This document shows positions 17,125 to 26,453 of a stretch of DNA of 36,410 nucleotides, piece after piece. Position numbers and translations under genes: made by a program. This stretch comes from Flavobacteriaceae bacterium (GTDB lineage: Bacteria > Bacteroidota > Bacteroidia > Flavobacteriales > Flavobacteriaceae). The notes under the pieces were generated by a model. The model worked only from the letters and a program-made list of their open reading frames with translations. It searched no databases and was not told the origin of the DNA. The stretch lies in assembly GCA_021647885.1 (NCBI GenBank), contig JAKITV010000022.1:1-36410 (forward strand), read 5' to 3'. Numbering within the stretch: the first letter of the stretch is position 1; every line of letters starts with the position of its first letter.

Positions 17125-18930
17125 ATGAAGCCATTTCTACCTACTATTTTATTATTGTTTACTGCTGGCATTTATGCACAAGAATATACCGATTATCTTG
17201 GAGCAGGACACAGCAATGGAATTACAGTAACTTCCAGTAGTGAACAAAGTCGTACAGATTGGAATGAAATAGCCAATGATGAAAACACCATTAATGGAAA
17301 AGGTCTGGATGCACGATTATTAGAAACTTCACGTTTTTTGGCACAAGCAACTTTTGGAACTGATTTAGAGTACATTAAAGCTGTTTCCGAAAATTCTTTT
17401 GAAGATTGGATTGATGAACAATTTAATTTTAATTCACCTTCAATAGGAGAACTTACAAATAGTATTTATGATCAGGCACTTGATATGTTTGTTGCTAATG
17501 GTGGTAATCCTGACGATTATTTTGGACCATATTCATTGCATTTTCAATATGCTTGGTGGCAAACAAACATTGATAATGAAGATTTATTACGTCAGAGAAT
17601 AGCATTAGCTTTAAGTGAAGTTTTGGTTATTTCATGGGATTCTGCACTAGGAGATTATGGCATAGGATTAGGCAGTTATTATGATGTTTTAAAAGACAAT
17701 GCCTTTGGAAATTTTAGAGATTTATTATTAGAAATGACTTTACATCCAATGATGGGAGGTTATTTAAGCCATTATAATAATCCCAGAAGTTTTCCAAATC
17801 AAAATATGCATCCTGACGAAAATTTTGCAAGAGAAGTTATGCAATTGTTTTCTATTGGTTTATACCAACTTAATCAAGATGGTAGCTATATCCTTGATGG
17901 TAATGGGAACAGAATACCAACTTACGATAACAATGATATAAAAGAATTTGCCAAAGTTTTTACTGGACTTGGTGCAGGTGAAGTTATAGATAATCCTTGG
18001 GGAGTTGTACCTGGTTTTGGAGTTGGGTTTTATTTTGCAAAAAAGGATTTACCAATGGTAATGTATCAAGAGTGGCATCAACCAGGAGAAAAACAGTTAT
18101 TAAATGGTTATACTATTGCTTCAGGTCAATCTGGAATGAAAGATATAGAAGATGCCATAGACCACCTGTTTAACCATCAAAATGTTGCCCCTTTTATAGC
18201 TAAACGTTTAATTCAACAGTTAGTAAAATCAAACCCAACTTCTGCGTATATTTCAAGAGTTTCAACAGCATTTAACAATACTAATGGAGTTCGTGGTGAT
18301 ATGAAAGCAGTAGTCAAAGCCATTTTGTTAGATGAAGAAGCACGATCCTGCAGTTGGATTAATAATCCAAGTCAAGGAAAACTAATTGAACCTATGATAC
18401 GCTATTTTAATGTAACGCGTCAAATAGATCTAGACAATCAAAGTGGTTTGAATTGGAATGTTGGTTATAACTTTTTCAATGCTACAAAGCAAGCTCCTTT
18501 AGGCGCTCCTCATGTTTTTAATTTTTTCGCACCAGATTATATTCCAAATAGCGAATTTACTAATGCTAATTTAGTTGGACCTGAATTTAAAATACACAAT
18601 TCGGCAACAAGTATCGCTTTTGTTAATGAAGTTGATTACTGGACATATCCTGAATTCTATTCTGTATTAAATACTTGGGAATTAGGACTAGACGATACTC
18701 CACTAGATTTTGAAGCTCTAAAATACTACGCAAAAGACAGCGAAGTACTAATCAATCAATTAGACAAATTATTTACACGTGGTTTACTTTCTGATGAAAC
18801 AAGAGAATTAATAATTGAAGCAGTTAATCCAATTTTTGGTAATGATCAAAATATCGATTATATGCATTACAGAGTAAAAATGGCACTTTATCTTATATTA
18901 ATAAGTCCAGATTACGCCATATTAAAATAG
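17125..18930 (+). CDS. DUF1800 domain exported protein
   Basis: This 601-residue protein begins with a Sec signal peptide (MKPFLPTILLLFTAGIYAQ). DUF1800 motifs follow: SRFLAQATFGTDLEYI around 69-84, then ENFAREVMQLFSIGLYQL and NDIKEFAKVFTGLG. The later EKQLLNGYTIASGQS and HQNVAPFIAKRLIQQLVKS segments match the family's C-terminal half. DUF1800 proteins almost always sit next to DUF1501 proteins, as here; a role in handling exported or surface material is suspected but unproven. The next gene starts 6 bp after its stop. Confidence 0.9.
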   Translation: MKPFLPTILLLFTAGIYAQEYTDYLGAGHSNGITVTSSSEQSRTDWNEIANDENTINGKGLDARLLETSRFLAQATFGTDLEYIKAVSENSFEDWIDEQFNFNSPSIGELTNSIYDQALDMFVANGGNPDDYFGPYSLHFQYAWWQTNIDNEDLLRQRIALALSEVLVISWDSALGDYGIGLGSYYDVLKDNAFGNFRDLLLEMTLHPMMGGYLSHYNNPRSFPNQNMHPDENFAREVMQLFSIGLYQLNQDGSYILDGNGNRIPTYDNNDIKEFAKVFTGLGAGEVIDNPWGVVPGFGVGFYFAKKDLPMVMYQEWHQPGEKQLLNGYTIASGQSGMKDIEDAIDHLFNHQNVAPFIAKRLIQQLVKSNPTSAYISRVSTAFNNTNGVRGDMKAVVKAILLDEEARSCSWINNPSQGKLIEPMIRYFNVTRQIDLDNQSGLNWNVGYNFFNATKQAPLGAPHVFNFFAPDYIPNSEFTNANLVGPEFKIHNSATSIAFVNEVDYWTYPEFYSVLNTWELGLDDTPLDFEALKYYAKDSEVLINQLDKLFTRGLLSDETRELIIEAVNPIFGNDQNIDYMHYRVKMALYLILISPDYAILK

Positions 18931-18936
18931 ACAATA

Positions 18937-20343
18937 ATGAGTAAACCGAAGCAAAATATATCGAGAAGAAAATTTATTGGGCAGTCATGTGCTGCAGTTG
19001 GATATACAACACTCTTTTCATCCTTAATAAATTTAAAAGCTATGGCTTCTGCTGCTTTGGATAACTCCTCGTTTCTAACAGGAGATTATAAGGCTTTAGT
19101 ATATGTCATGTTACATGGTGGAAATGATTCATTTAACATGCTCATCCCAAAAGGAAATACAGAGTACAACGAATATGCAGTAACTCGATCTAATTTAGCA
19201 ATACCACAAAACGAAATTCTACAAATCAATCCAATAACATCTGATGGAAGGGTTTTTGGAGTTCATCCAGTAATGGCTGATATGCAACAGTTGTTTGAAA
19301 ATAATAATCTGGCTTTTATAAGTAATGTTGGAACTTTAATTGAGCCTTCAACAAAATCAGAATTACTGAATGGAAGTGTTCAAACTCCACTAGGTCTATT
19401 CTCACATTCAGACCAACAACAGCAATGGCATACTGGAAGACCTCATGAAAGAACAAATATTGGTTGGGGAGGAAGAATAGCAGATTTAGTACAATCAATG
19501 AATTCGAACCAAAACATTTCTATGAATATTTCATTGCAAGGCACTAATATTTTTCAACGTGGAGATCAAATAATTCCTTATACTATAAGTAACAACGGAA
19601 GTATTGGAATTAGTGGTTATGGTGGACAAAATGGTTTTGACCAATTGCGTACTGATGCTCTAAATTCTATGATGGATAGAGACTATCAAGATATTTATAA
19701 AAATACTTATATAAATACTATAAAATCCTCTAACGAATCTAGCGAAGAGTTTCAAACTGCAATAGATGCAGTTCCAGAATTTTCTACTATTCTCCCTGAA
19801 TACAATAATTTAGCCTCACAATTAAGAATGGTTGCAAAAACAATTGCAGCAAGAGACTCTTTAGGTTTTTCAAGACAAACATTTTATGTAGAAGCTCAAG
19901 GTTGGGATCATCATGACGAATTACTGATTAATCATGCAAGTAAATTGGCTGGTGTAAATAGTGCTTTAAAATATTTTAATGATGTAATGAATGAACTAAA
20001 TACCAATGATTGTGTTACAACTTTTAGTATATCGGATTTTGGAAGGACACTCACATCAAATGGCAATGGTACAGATCATGCTTGGGGAGGAAATGCTTTT
20101 GTAATGGGAGACTCTGTTTTAGGTAAAGAAATCTATGGTGACTATCCTACTCTAGCTTTAAATAGTGATTTGGCTTTATTCGATGGTGTGTTAATACCAA
20201 CAACAGCAGCAGATTTGTATATGGCAGAACTTGCTTTGTGGTTTGGAGTATCTTATTCCGATTTGAATACAATTTTTCCAAATTTATCTAATTTTTACGA
20301 TACTAATTCTGGCATTCCACCAATTGGATTTATGAATATATAA
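18937..20343 (+). CDS. DUF1501 domain exported protein
   Basis: This 468-residue protein has an N-terminus (NISRRKFIGQSCAAVGYTT) that carries an SRRKFIG twin-arginine motif and a hydrophobic stretch, so Tat export is likely. The body shows DUF1501 hallmarks: VYVMLHGGNDSFNMLIP near the start, GWDHHD, SISDFGRTLTSNG and GTDHAWGG. The fold is related to alkaline phosphatases and sulfatases, and the Asp/His residues could bind metal, but no substrate is known. The gene lies between DUF1800 and a T9SS-sorted protein in one tight operon. Confidence 0.92.
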   Translation: MSKPKQNISRRKFIGQSCAAVGYTTLFSSLINLKAMASAALDNSSFLTGDYKALVYVMLHGGNDSFNMLIPKGNTEYNEYAVTRSNLAIPQNEILQINPITSDGRVFGVHPVMADMQQLFENNNLAFISNVGTLIEPSTKSELLNGSVQTPLGLFSHSDQQQQWHTGRPHERTNIGWGGRIADLVQSMNSNQNISMNISLQGTNIFQRGDQIIPYTISNNGSIGISGYGGQNGFDQLRTDALNSMMDRDYQDIYKNTYINTIKSSNESSEEFQTAIDAVPEFSTILPEYNNLASQLRMVAKTIAARDSLGFSRQTFYVEAQGWDHHDELLINHASKLAGVNSALKYFNDVMNELNTNDCVTTFSISDFGRTLTSNGNGTDHAWGGNAFVMGDSVLGKEIYGDYPTLALNSDLALFDGVLIPTTAADLYMAELALWFGVSYSDLNTIFPNLSNFYDTNSGIPPIGFMNI

Positions 20344-20346
20344 GTG

Positions 20347-21087
20347 ATGAACAAGAAATTAATATATATAATAATTTTCAGCTTAAGCTTTCAGTTCATG
20401 AATGCGCAATGCTATCCAGATAGACATAGCACAACTTGGTTTGATGGTTGGGTATCGTGTGAAACCTCTATCAATCCAAATTCGGTTTATGGAGAAACTC
20501 ATTGGATAATGTATGATTTTGGTTATATCTATGCATTAACAACTTCTAAATTATGGAATGCAAACGAACCAAATAATTTGGATTATGGAATTAAAGATTA
20601 CACCATAGACTACTCTTTAGATGGCAATACTTGGTCTTATCTAGGTAATTTTACTCTAAATCAAGCAAATGGTTTGTCAAATTTTGAAGGTGAAGATGGT
20701 CCGGATTTCGATAATGTTTCTGCGAGATATCTACTTATAACACCAACATCTAATTATGGAGGTGATTGTTTTGGGTTTAGCGAGTTAAAGATTGAACTTG
20801 GTGATCCTACAGATACAATTGATGAAGAAATAGGATTCAATGCATTAGTTTTCCCAAATCCATTTGATACAGATCTAAATATTAAGATTGTAACTCTTTT
20901 TCAAGACAAGCCAATAACTTATGCGCTCTATGATATTTTAGGAAGAGTTATTACAGAAAATGTAATTGAAGATGTTTCAGTTATAAATTTTATAGATCTT
21001 AATAAAAGTAATCTCTCTTCAGGAGTTTATATTTTTAAAATTGAGCAAAATAATAAACAAAAAACATTTAAATTGATTAAGAAATAA
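20347..21087 (+). CDS. T9SS type A sorting-domain surface protein with discoidin-like domain
   Basis: The 246-residue secreted protein has a signal peptide (MNKKLIYIIIFSLSFQFMNAQ). The middle (THWIMYDFGYIYALTTSKLW ... DYSLDGNTWSYLGNF ... ARYLLITPTSNYGG) resembles an F5/8-type C (galactose-binding, discoidin) domain. The last 75 residues, from VFPNPFDTDLNI through YDILGRVI to GVYIFKI and a basic end, are a type A T9SS sorting domain, which directs export across the outer membrane and anchoring. I use ATG at 20347; a GTG at 20344 would add one residue. It ends the DUF1800-DUF1501 operon and may be their surface partner (inference). Confidence 0.88.
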   Translation: MNKKLIYIIIFSLSFQFMNAQCYPDRHSTTWFDGWVSCETSINPNSVYGETHWIMYDFGYIYALTTSKLWNANEPNNLDYGIKDYTIDYSLDGNTWSYLGNFTLNQANGLSNFEGEDGPDFDNVSARYLLITPTSNYGGDCFGFSELKIELGDPTDTIDEEIGFNALVFPNPFDTDLNIKIVTLFQDKPITYALYDILGRVITENVIEDVSVINFIDLNKSNLSSGVYIFKIEQNNKQKTFKLIKK

Positions 21088-21122
21088 ATTCGAGATAGTA
21101 TAAGTTTATAAGTGTTTTTATC

Positions 21123-21533
21123 TTATTTTGAATACAAATAACTTTGCAAAATAAGGGTCGCACTAATTTCATCAACTAAAGCTTTATTTTTACGTTTGCT
21201 TTTTTTTAATCCACTATCGATCATGGTTTGAAAAGCAATTTTAGAAGTAAATCGTTCATCTACACGCTCAACAGGAATTTTAGGGAAAGTGACTTTTAGC
21301 TTGTTTAAAAAAGGACTTATAAACGCTTCACTTTGTGAAGGTTCATTATTCATTTGCTTTGGTAACCCAACCAAAAATAATTCAACAGACTCTTTTACAA
21401 CATAATCTTTTAAAAAAGGTATAAGTTCTTTTGTAGCAACAGTTGTTAGTCCCGAAGCAATAATTTGTAATTCGTCAGTTACAGCAATTCCTGTTCTTTT
21501 TAATCCATAATCTATTGCTAAAATTCGTGCCAT
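21123..21533 (-). CDS. ruvX: Putative pre-16S rRNA nuclease / Holliday junction resolvase-like RuvX (YqgF)
   Basis: The 136-residue RNase H-fold protein of the YqgF/RuvX family processes the 5' end of 16S rRNA and has been considered a Holliday junction resolvase. AIDYGLKRTGIAVTD at 6-20 carries the first catalytic aspartate. LVGLPKQMN, VERVDERFTS and the late VDEISATLILQSYL carry the remaining acidic residues. The length is normal. It is convergent with the T9SS protein gene, with a 35-bp gap holding no clear terminator, and divergent from dapD. Confidence 0.94.
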   Translation of the reverse strand: MARILAIDYGLKRTGIAVTDELQIIASGLTTVATKELIPFLKDYVVKESVELFLVGLPKQMNNEPSQSEAFISPFLNKLKVTFPKIPVERVDERFTSKIAFQTMIDSGLKKSKRKNKALVDEISATLILQSYLYSK

Positions 21534-21547
21534 TAATAATTTTTGTG

Positions 21548-21555
21548 CAAATTTA
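21548..21555 (-). promoter_or_regulatory. Promoter -7 motif for ruvX
   Basis: On the minus strand TAAATTTG matches TAnnTTTG exactly and lies 14 bp ahead of the ruvX ATG, giving a very short leader. Confidence 0.5.
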
Positions 21556-21608
21556 ACTTTTATATTGTTATACTCTTAAATTTCGTACCGTAATTGATAT
21601 TAAGCTAT

Positions 21609-21616
21609 TATATTTG
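21609..21616 (+). promoter_or_regulatory. Promoter -7 motif for dapD
   Basis: TATATTTG matches TAnnTTTG exactly, 20 bp ahead of the dapD ATG at 21637. A TTG at 21594-21596 is too close (12-bp spacing) to be a normal -33 element. Confidence 0.5.
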
Positions 21617-21636
21617 CTTAAACTATAATAATAATA

Positions 21637-22452
21637 ATGACAGATTTACAACAAATCATTGAACATGCTTGGGAAAACAGAGGTTTTTTAAAAGATAAAA
21701 CTACTATTGATAGTATTAGAAATGTTATAGATTTATTAGATAAAGGTGAATTAAGAGTTGCTGAGCCAACAACAAATGGTTGGCAAGTTAACGAATGGGT
21801 AAAAAAAGCAGTGGTATTATATTTTCCTATTCAAAAAATGGAAACATTTGAAGTTGGTATTTTTGAATATCATGATAAAATTCCGTTAAAAACAGGTTAT
21901 GCTAAAAAAGGAATTAGAGTAGTTCCTCATGCTGTTGCACGTCATGGCGCATACATTTCAAAAGGTGTTATTATGATGCCTAGTTATGTAAATATTGGTG
22001 CTTATGTAGATGAAGGCACTATGGTAGATACTTGGGCAACTGTTGGTAGTTGTGCTCAAATAGGAAAAAACGTTCATCTTTCTGGAGGAGTAGGAATTGG
22101 AGGCGTTTTAGAACCATTACAAGCAGCTCCTGTAATTATAGAAGATGATGCTTTTATTGGTAGCCGTTGTATTGTTGTTGAAGGTGTAAAAGTTGAAAAA
22201 GAAGCTGTACTAGGTGCCAATGTTGTGCTTACCGCTTCAACAAAAATAATTGATGTTACAGGAGAGACTCCTATTGAAATGAAAGGTATTGTGCCTTCGC
22301 GTTCTGTAGTAATTCCTGGGAGTTACAAAAAAACGTTTCCTGCTGGAAATTTTAATGTGCCTTGTGCTTTAATTATTGGCAAACGAAAAGAAAGCACCAA
22401 CAAAAAAACTTCGTTGAATGATGCGCTTCGAGAGTATGATGTAGCGGTTTAA
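21637..22452 (+). CDS. dapD: 2,3,4,5-tetrahydropyridine-2,6-dicarboxylate N-succinyltransferase
   Basis: This 271-residue enzyme catalyses the succinylation step of lysine/meso-diaminopimelate synthesis. An N-terminal helical part is followed by a left-handed beta-helix of hexapeptide repeats (GVIMMPSYVNIGAYVDEGTM, VDTWATVGSCAQIGKNVHLS, GGVGIGGVLEPLQAAP, DDAFIGSRCIVVEGVKVEKE), which form the active trimer. The C-terminal VPSRSVVIPGSYKKTFPAGN strand is typical of DapD. The gene stands alone between ruvX (divergent) and the glycosyltransferase fusion. Confidence 0.96.
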   Translation: MTDLQQIIEHAWENRGFLKDKTTIDSIRNVIDLLDKGELRVAEPTTNGWQVNEWVKKAVVLYFPIQKMETFEVGIFEYHDKIPLKTGYAKKGIRVVPHAVARHGAYISKGVIMMPSYVNIGAYVDEGTMVDTWATVGSCAQIGKNVHLSGGVGIGGVLEPLQAAPVIIEDDAFIGSRCIVVEGVKVEKEAVLGANVVLTASTKIIDVTGETPIEMKGIVPSRSVVIPGSYKKTFPAGNFNVPCALIIGKRKESTNKKTSLNDALREYDVAV

Positions 22453-22514
22453 TTCATGTTTTAAGAACAAAAAAGTTTATCTTTCAACGTTTATAAATAG
22501 CTCTTTTCTATTTA

Positions 22515-24392
22515 ATGAAAATACTTGTAATACAGCAAAAAATGATTGGCGATGTGTTGGTAAGCACATTGTTATGCAATAATCTACGAAAAGCATATCC
22601 CAATGCCCAAATAGATTATATGGTCTATAAAAGCACCTTGCCAGTTTTACAAGGAAATACAAATGTTGACAATTATATTTTATTTGAAAAAAAACACCGA
22701 AAAAGTAAGCTTCAATTTTTTAAGTTTATTTTTAATATTCGGAAAGAAAAATATGATTTGATAATTGATGCGTATTCAAAACTTGAAAGTTGGTTAGCCG
22801 TATTTTTTTCTAATGCATCTATAAAAATTTCATATAAAAAAACAAGAAGAACATTTTTATACACTCATAATGTTCCCCTTTCAGACGAGCCAAAATCAAA
22901 TGTAGGTTTGGTAATTGAAAAACGTTTATCATTGTTAGAACCTCTAAAACTTGATATTGAAATAGATGTGGTTCCGAAGCTAACCGTTACCGAAGAAGAA
23001 AAACAATTTGCTTCCAATTTATTTGATGAATATCAATTAGATCGAACTAAAAAAACAGTGATGATGTCGATTATCGGGAGTAGTCCTAACAAGACCTATC
23101 CGTTGGAATATATGTCGAAGGTAGTAGATTATGTTTCAGAGGAAATTGATGCGAATATTCTTTTTAATTACATTCCGAAGCAATTAGAATTAGCTCAAAA
23201 AGTATATGACAATTGCTCAGAGGCAACCAAGAAAAAGATATTTTTTAATTTATTAGGTAAAAATTTACGAGAATTCATCATCATTATGGATGCTTGTGAT
23301 TTTATTATCGGAAACGATAGTGGTGCCATTAATATGGCAAAAGCATTGGGCAAACCTTCTTTTATTATCTTTTCACCTTGGATTAAAAAAGAAATGTGGT
23401 CCACTTTTGAGGACGGAAAACTACATGATTCTGTACATTTAAAAGACTACCAACCCGAATTAATTTTAGGAAAAACCGAGAGGCAATTAAAGAAGCATTC
23501 TATTGCACTTTATCCCAACTTAAAACCTTCTTTTTTTAAAGATAAATTAGCTGCGTTTTTGGCTTATAACATTTCTGAAGCTACTATAAAAGTTAGCCAA
23601 ACCAATTTTAATGAAGTTTATGCAGCACATAAAACTTTTCCTCTTTCGGCTGTAATTATTACTTATAATGAGGAAGAACATTTAGAAAAATGCTTGGCTT
23701 CTTTGGTTGGTGTTGCAGACGAAGTGATTGTGGTAGATTCTTATTCTACAGATAACACAGAAGCTATTTGCAAAAAGTATAATGTAACTTTTATTCAACA
23801 TAAATTTAAAGGATATATTGAGCAAAAAAACTATGCCGTTAAACAAGCTACTCATAATTATATTTTATCACTTGATGGTGACGAGGCTTTGTCTGATGAG
23901 CTAAAAGAGTCTATTTTAAAAGTAAAACCTCATTGGGATTATGATGGCTATTACTCGAAAAGACTGAATAATTATTGCGGACAGTGGATTAAACATTCCG
24001 ATTGGTATCCCGATAAAAAATTACGGTTGTTTAAAAAAGGCAGTGGCGAATGGAAAGGTATAAACCCTCACGATAGTTACACCTTAAAATCTGAAAAAAA
24101 ATTAGGGAAATTGGAAGGTGATTTACTGCATTGGATTTATAGAGACTACGATGAACACAAACAAAAAGTAGCAATTTTTTCGACCATCTCCTCAAAGGCA
24201 TACTATAGATTAGGAATTAAATCGAATATTTTTAAAATCATCTTTAGACCTTCTTGGGCGTTTTTTAAATCTTATTTTTTGAGATTAGGATTTTTGGATG
24301 GTAAAAAAGGATTTAGAATTTGCAAACAACAATTTAATGTAACGTATTTAAAGTATGTGAAGCTATATAGGTTATGGTATCCTAAAAAATAG
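22515..24392 (+). CDS. Fused glycosyltransferase: GT9 heptosyltransferase-like plus GT2 (WaaE/KdtX-like)
   Basis: One uninterrupted frame of 625 residues contains two enzymes that are usually separate. Residues 1 to about 345 resemble the GT9 family (ADP-heptose:LPS heptosyltransferases): GDVLVSTLLCNNLRKAYP at 12-29 and CDFIIGNDSGAINMAKALGK at 261-280 are the N- and C-terminal lobe signatures. A linker of about 30 residues leads to a GT2 domain from 377: LSAVIITYNEEEHLEKCLAS, DEVIVVDSYSTDNT and the metal-binding SLDGDEALS (Asp454, Asp456), then QWIKHSDWYPDKKLRLFKKG, typical of WaaE/KdtX-like core glucosyltransferases. It probably extends LPS core oligosaccharide at the cytoplasmic membrane. 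ATG at 22515 begins directly at the conserved strand (MKILVIQQKMIGD). Confidence 0.85.
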   Translation: MKILVIQQKMIGDVLVSTLLCNNLRKAYPNAQIDYMVYKSTLPVLQGNTNVDNYILFEKKHRKSKLQFFKFIFNIRKEKYDLIIDAYSKLESWLAVFFSNASIKISYKKTRRTFLYTHNVPLSDEPKSNVGLVIEKRLSLLEPLKLDIEIDVVPKLTVTEEEKQFASNLFDEYQLDRTKKTVMMSIIGSSPNKTYPLEYMSKVVDYVSEEIDANILFNYIPKQLELAQKVYDNCSEATKKKIFFNLLGKNLREFIIIMDACDFIIGNDSGAINMAKALGKPSFIIFSPWIKKEMWSTFEDGKLHDSVHLKDYQPELILGKTERQLKKHSIALYPNLKPSFFKDKLAAFLAYNISEATIKVSQTNFNEVYAAHKTFPLSAVIITYNEEEHLEKCLASLVGVADEVIVVDSYSTDNTEAICKKYNVTFIQHKFKGYIEQKNYAVKQATHNYILSLDGDEALSDELKESILKVKPHWDYDGYYSKRLNNYCGQWIKHSDWYPDKKLRLFKKGSGEWKGINPHDSYTLKSEKKLGKLEGDLLHWIYRDYDEHKQKVAIFSTISSKAYYRLGIKSNIFKIIFRPSWAFFKSYFLRLGFLDGKKGFRICKQQFNVTYLKYVKLYRLWYPKK

Positions 24393-24399
24393 GTTTTTT

Positions 24400-24459
24400 C
24401 TCGCAAAGACGCAAAAATGCAAAGATGCAAAGTTGACTTCAAATATTCTCGCAAAGGCG
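24400..24459. repeat. Degenerate CGCAAAGACGC-type intergenic repeat
   Basis: CTCGCAAAGACGCAAAAATG runs into further GCAAAGATGCAAAG units to 24432, and CTCGCAAAGGCG recurs at 24448-24459. This G/C-marked CGCAAAG repeat resembles a dispersed intergenic repeat known from Bacteroidota. It fills the 127-bp gap between the convergent fusion gene and kinase gene, where a bidirectional terminator would be expected but no strong hairpin is seen. Confidence 0.55.
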
Positions 24460-24519
24460 TAGTTAGTTCTCATTAAAACTTCATTATTCGATATTCTACG
24501 GTTCTACATTCGGTGTTTA

Positions 24520-25293
24520 TTAAGCAGTTTTATATTTTTCTTTCCAAAAGAATAGTTTCTTTTTTAAAGCTATTTTATCATGGTATTTTTTCTGAAATGC
24601 TTTCGTAGCACTCCACATTTTATCAAAAACTTTTGATTCTTCAATATTAATTAGTTTGGCATATTCGTTTGCCATCACTTTAACCATTTCTTTTTTTGGT
24701 GTGAGCCTTGCGAAGTTGTTTATTCTATTTTCAAAATCTAAAGGTTTAAACTCCATTCTGTTTAAATCGACTATATAAAAGTCGTAGCCATCATCTTTAA
24801 TTTTTATTAACGTGTTTCCTGGAGAATGATCTTTAAATAATATTTCTTTTTCGTGCAGCTGGAAAGTAAATTGAGTAAAAGCACGCAAAATCTGTTCGTG
24901 ATTTTTAAAGGCTGGATTTTCAACCAATTCTCTATAGGTCAAATCACATTCTAAATGTTCACTAATGTAAAAACTTTTTTTAAACAACAATAACGTAGTA
25001 AACGTGTAATATGCTATTGGTTGAGGTGTGCCAATACCTAGTAGCATTAATTTATTTGCATATTCAAAAGAACGTTGTGCTTTATTTTTTCTAAAGAATT
25101 TATAAGCAATTTGATTAAATATATTAGGTATTTTAAATGATTTTACATTAAGCTTTAAGTTATTAATTGTAATTAACTTAATAGTATTTCTATCACCATT
25201 ACCAAATGCTTCACCTTCATTATCAAAATGATTAATAAAATTAGACAGTTGGTTTTTGTATAAACTAAATGTTTTATTAAATACGTGTTGCAT
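24520..25293 (-). CDS. Lipopolysaccharide kinase (WaaP/KdkA/InaA)-family protein
   Basis: The 257-residue protein has a protein-kinase-like fold. The N-terminal lobe offers a lysine in NVKSFK (Lys51). The catalytic loop is FKDHSPGNT, with Asp155 and Asn160 in the HxDxxxxN spacing. VDLNRM places the DFG-like metal aspartate at 176. Members phosphorylate Kdo or heptose of the LPS inner core in the cytoplasm. Its position next to the GT9-GT2 fusion and GT4 genes supports an LPS-core role. It is divergent from the GT4 gene at 25382. Confidence 0.83.
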   Translation of the reverse strand: MQHVFNKTFSLYKNQLSNFINHFDNEGEAFGNGDRNTIKLITINNLKLNVKSFKIPNIFNQIAYKFFRKNKAQRSFEYANKLMLLGIGTPQPIAYYTFTTLLLFKKSFYISEHLECDLTYRELVENPAFKNHEQILRAFTQFTFQLHEKEILFKDHSPGNTLIKIKDDGYDFYIVDLNRMEFKPLDFENRINNFARLTPKKEMVKVMANEYAKLINIEESKVFDKMWSATKAFQKKYHDKIALKKKLFFWKEKYKTA

Positions 25294-25381
25294 GTTGCAA
25301 TATTACAATTACTTTTTTTCTTTTAATACTATGAAATTGTAATATAAGTCCTTTTTATTTACTTTGCACAAAAACCCTTTG

Positions 25382-26452
25382 ATGCCAACTATTTTTTTAG
25401 AATCTCATAATATTAAAAACCTACATTTTGGTTTTGGTCAATTTAATTATCATTTAATTAAAGGGCTTTATAATGCAAATATTAATGATTTTAAAATTAC
25501 ACTTCATGTTAAAGATTCAAACCCTTTGCAAACAGAGTTTGGATCGTTTTTTAATTATAAAAAGTATTATTCTTTTAGAAGATACCCTTTATTTAGGATT
25601 AAAAAAAAGTATGATTTATGGCATTCATTAAATCAGAATATTAAAATTGAACCTTATCACAATATCCCTTATTTACTTACTGTTCATGATGTTAATTTTA
25701 TTGATGAAGTGTCTCGTGATTTAAATCATGAGCGAAATATAAGGTTTCAAAATAAGTTGGATAGAAGTAACGCTATTACTTACATTTCGGAATACGCTAA
25801 AAAATCGACACATCAATATTTTGATGTTCCTAAAGTTCCAGAATTTGTGATTTACAATGGCAACCCAATAACAAACATCTTTTTACCTGAAAATTACCTG
25901 CCAAAATTAATTTCTAACAAACCCTATTTATTTAGTATTGGTGAGTTTACTGAGCGGAAGAACTTTCATACCTTGGTAGAAATGCTCACTCATCTTCCTG
26001 ATTTTAATTTAATTTTATCTGGAAATAACAATACTTCTTATGCCAATAGTACGCTTAAAAATACCATAGAACAATTGGGTTTAAAAAATCGTGTTATAAT
26101 TACAGGAAAAATAAACGATATAGACAAACAGTACTATTTAAAAAATTGTACAGCTTTTGTGTTTCCGTCTTTACGTGAGGGTTTTGGTATTCCGCCAATT
26201 GAAGCCATGCGTTTTGGCAAACCCGTATTTTTGTCAAACAATACTTCTTTACCAGAAATTGGTGGCGAACATGCTTTTTATTGGAACAATTACAATCCTG
26301 AGTATATGGCAAAAATTGTTATTGATGGATTAAACACATATCAAAACAATAAAAATATACTGTCTGAAAAATACATTGCTCATGCAAAAAGTTTTAATTG
26401 GGATGATGCCGCGAAAGCTTATGTAAAAGTATATCGAAGCTTATTAAAATAA
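25382..26452 (+). CDS. GT4-family glycosyltransferase
   Basis: This GT-B glycosyltransferase of 356 residues uses the ATG at 25382. A TTG at 25364 would add six residues but lies next to a promoter-like TTTACTTTGC stretch, so I prefer the ATG. The C-terminal lobe shows LFSIGEFTERKNFHTLVEML, RVIITGKINDIDKQYYL and the donor-binding FPSLREGFGIPPIEAMRFGK (EX7E-type), diagnostic for GT4. It transfers a sugar from a nucleotide donor, here probably to LPS or a capsule glycan. Its stop and the stop of the opposing gene are one base apart. Confidence 0.88.
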   Translation: MPTIFLESHNIKNLHFGFGQFNYHLIKGLYNANINDFKITLHVKDSNPLQTEFGSFFNYKKYYSFRRYPLFRIKKKYDLWHSLNQNIKIEPYHNIPYLLTVHDVNFIDEVSRDLNHERNIRFQNKLDRSNAITYISEYAKKSTHQYFDVPKVPEFVIYNGNPITNIFLPENYLPKLISNKPYLFSIGEFTERKNFHTLVEMLTHLPDFNLILSGNNNTSYANSTLKNTIEQLGLKNRVIITGKINDIDKQYYLKNCTAFVFPSLREGFGIPPIEAMRFGKPVFLSNNTSLPEIGGEHAFYWNNYNPEYMAKIVIDGLNTYQNNKNILSEKYIAHAKSFNWDDAAKAYVKVYRSLLK

Positions 26453-26453
26453 C

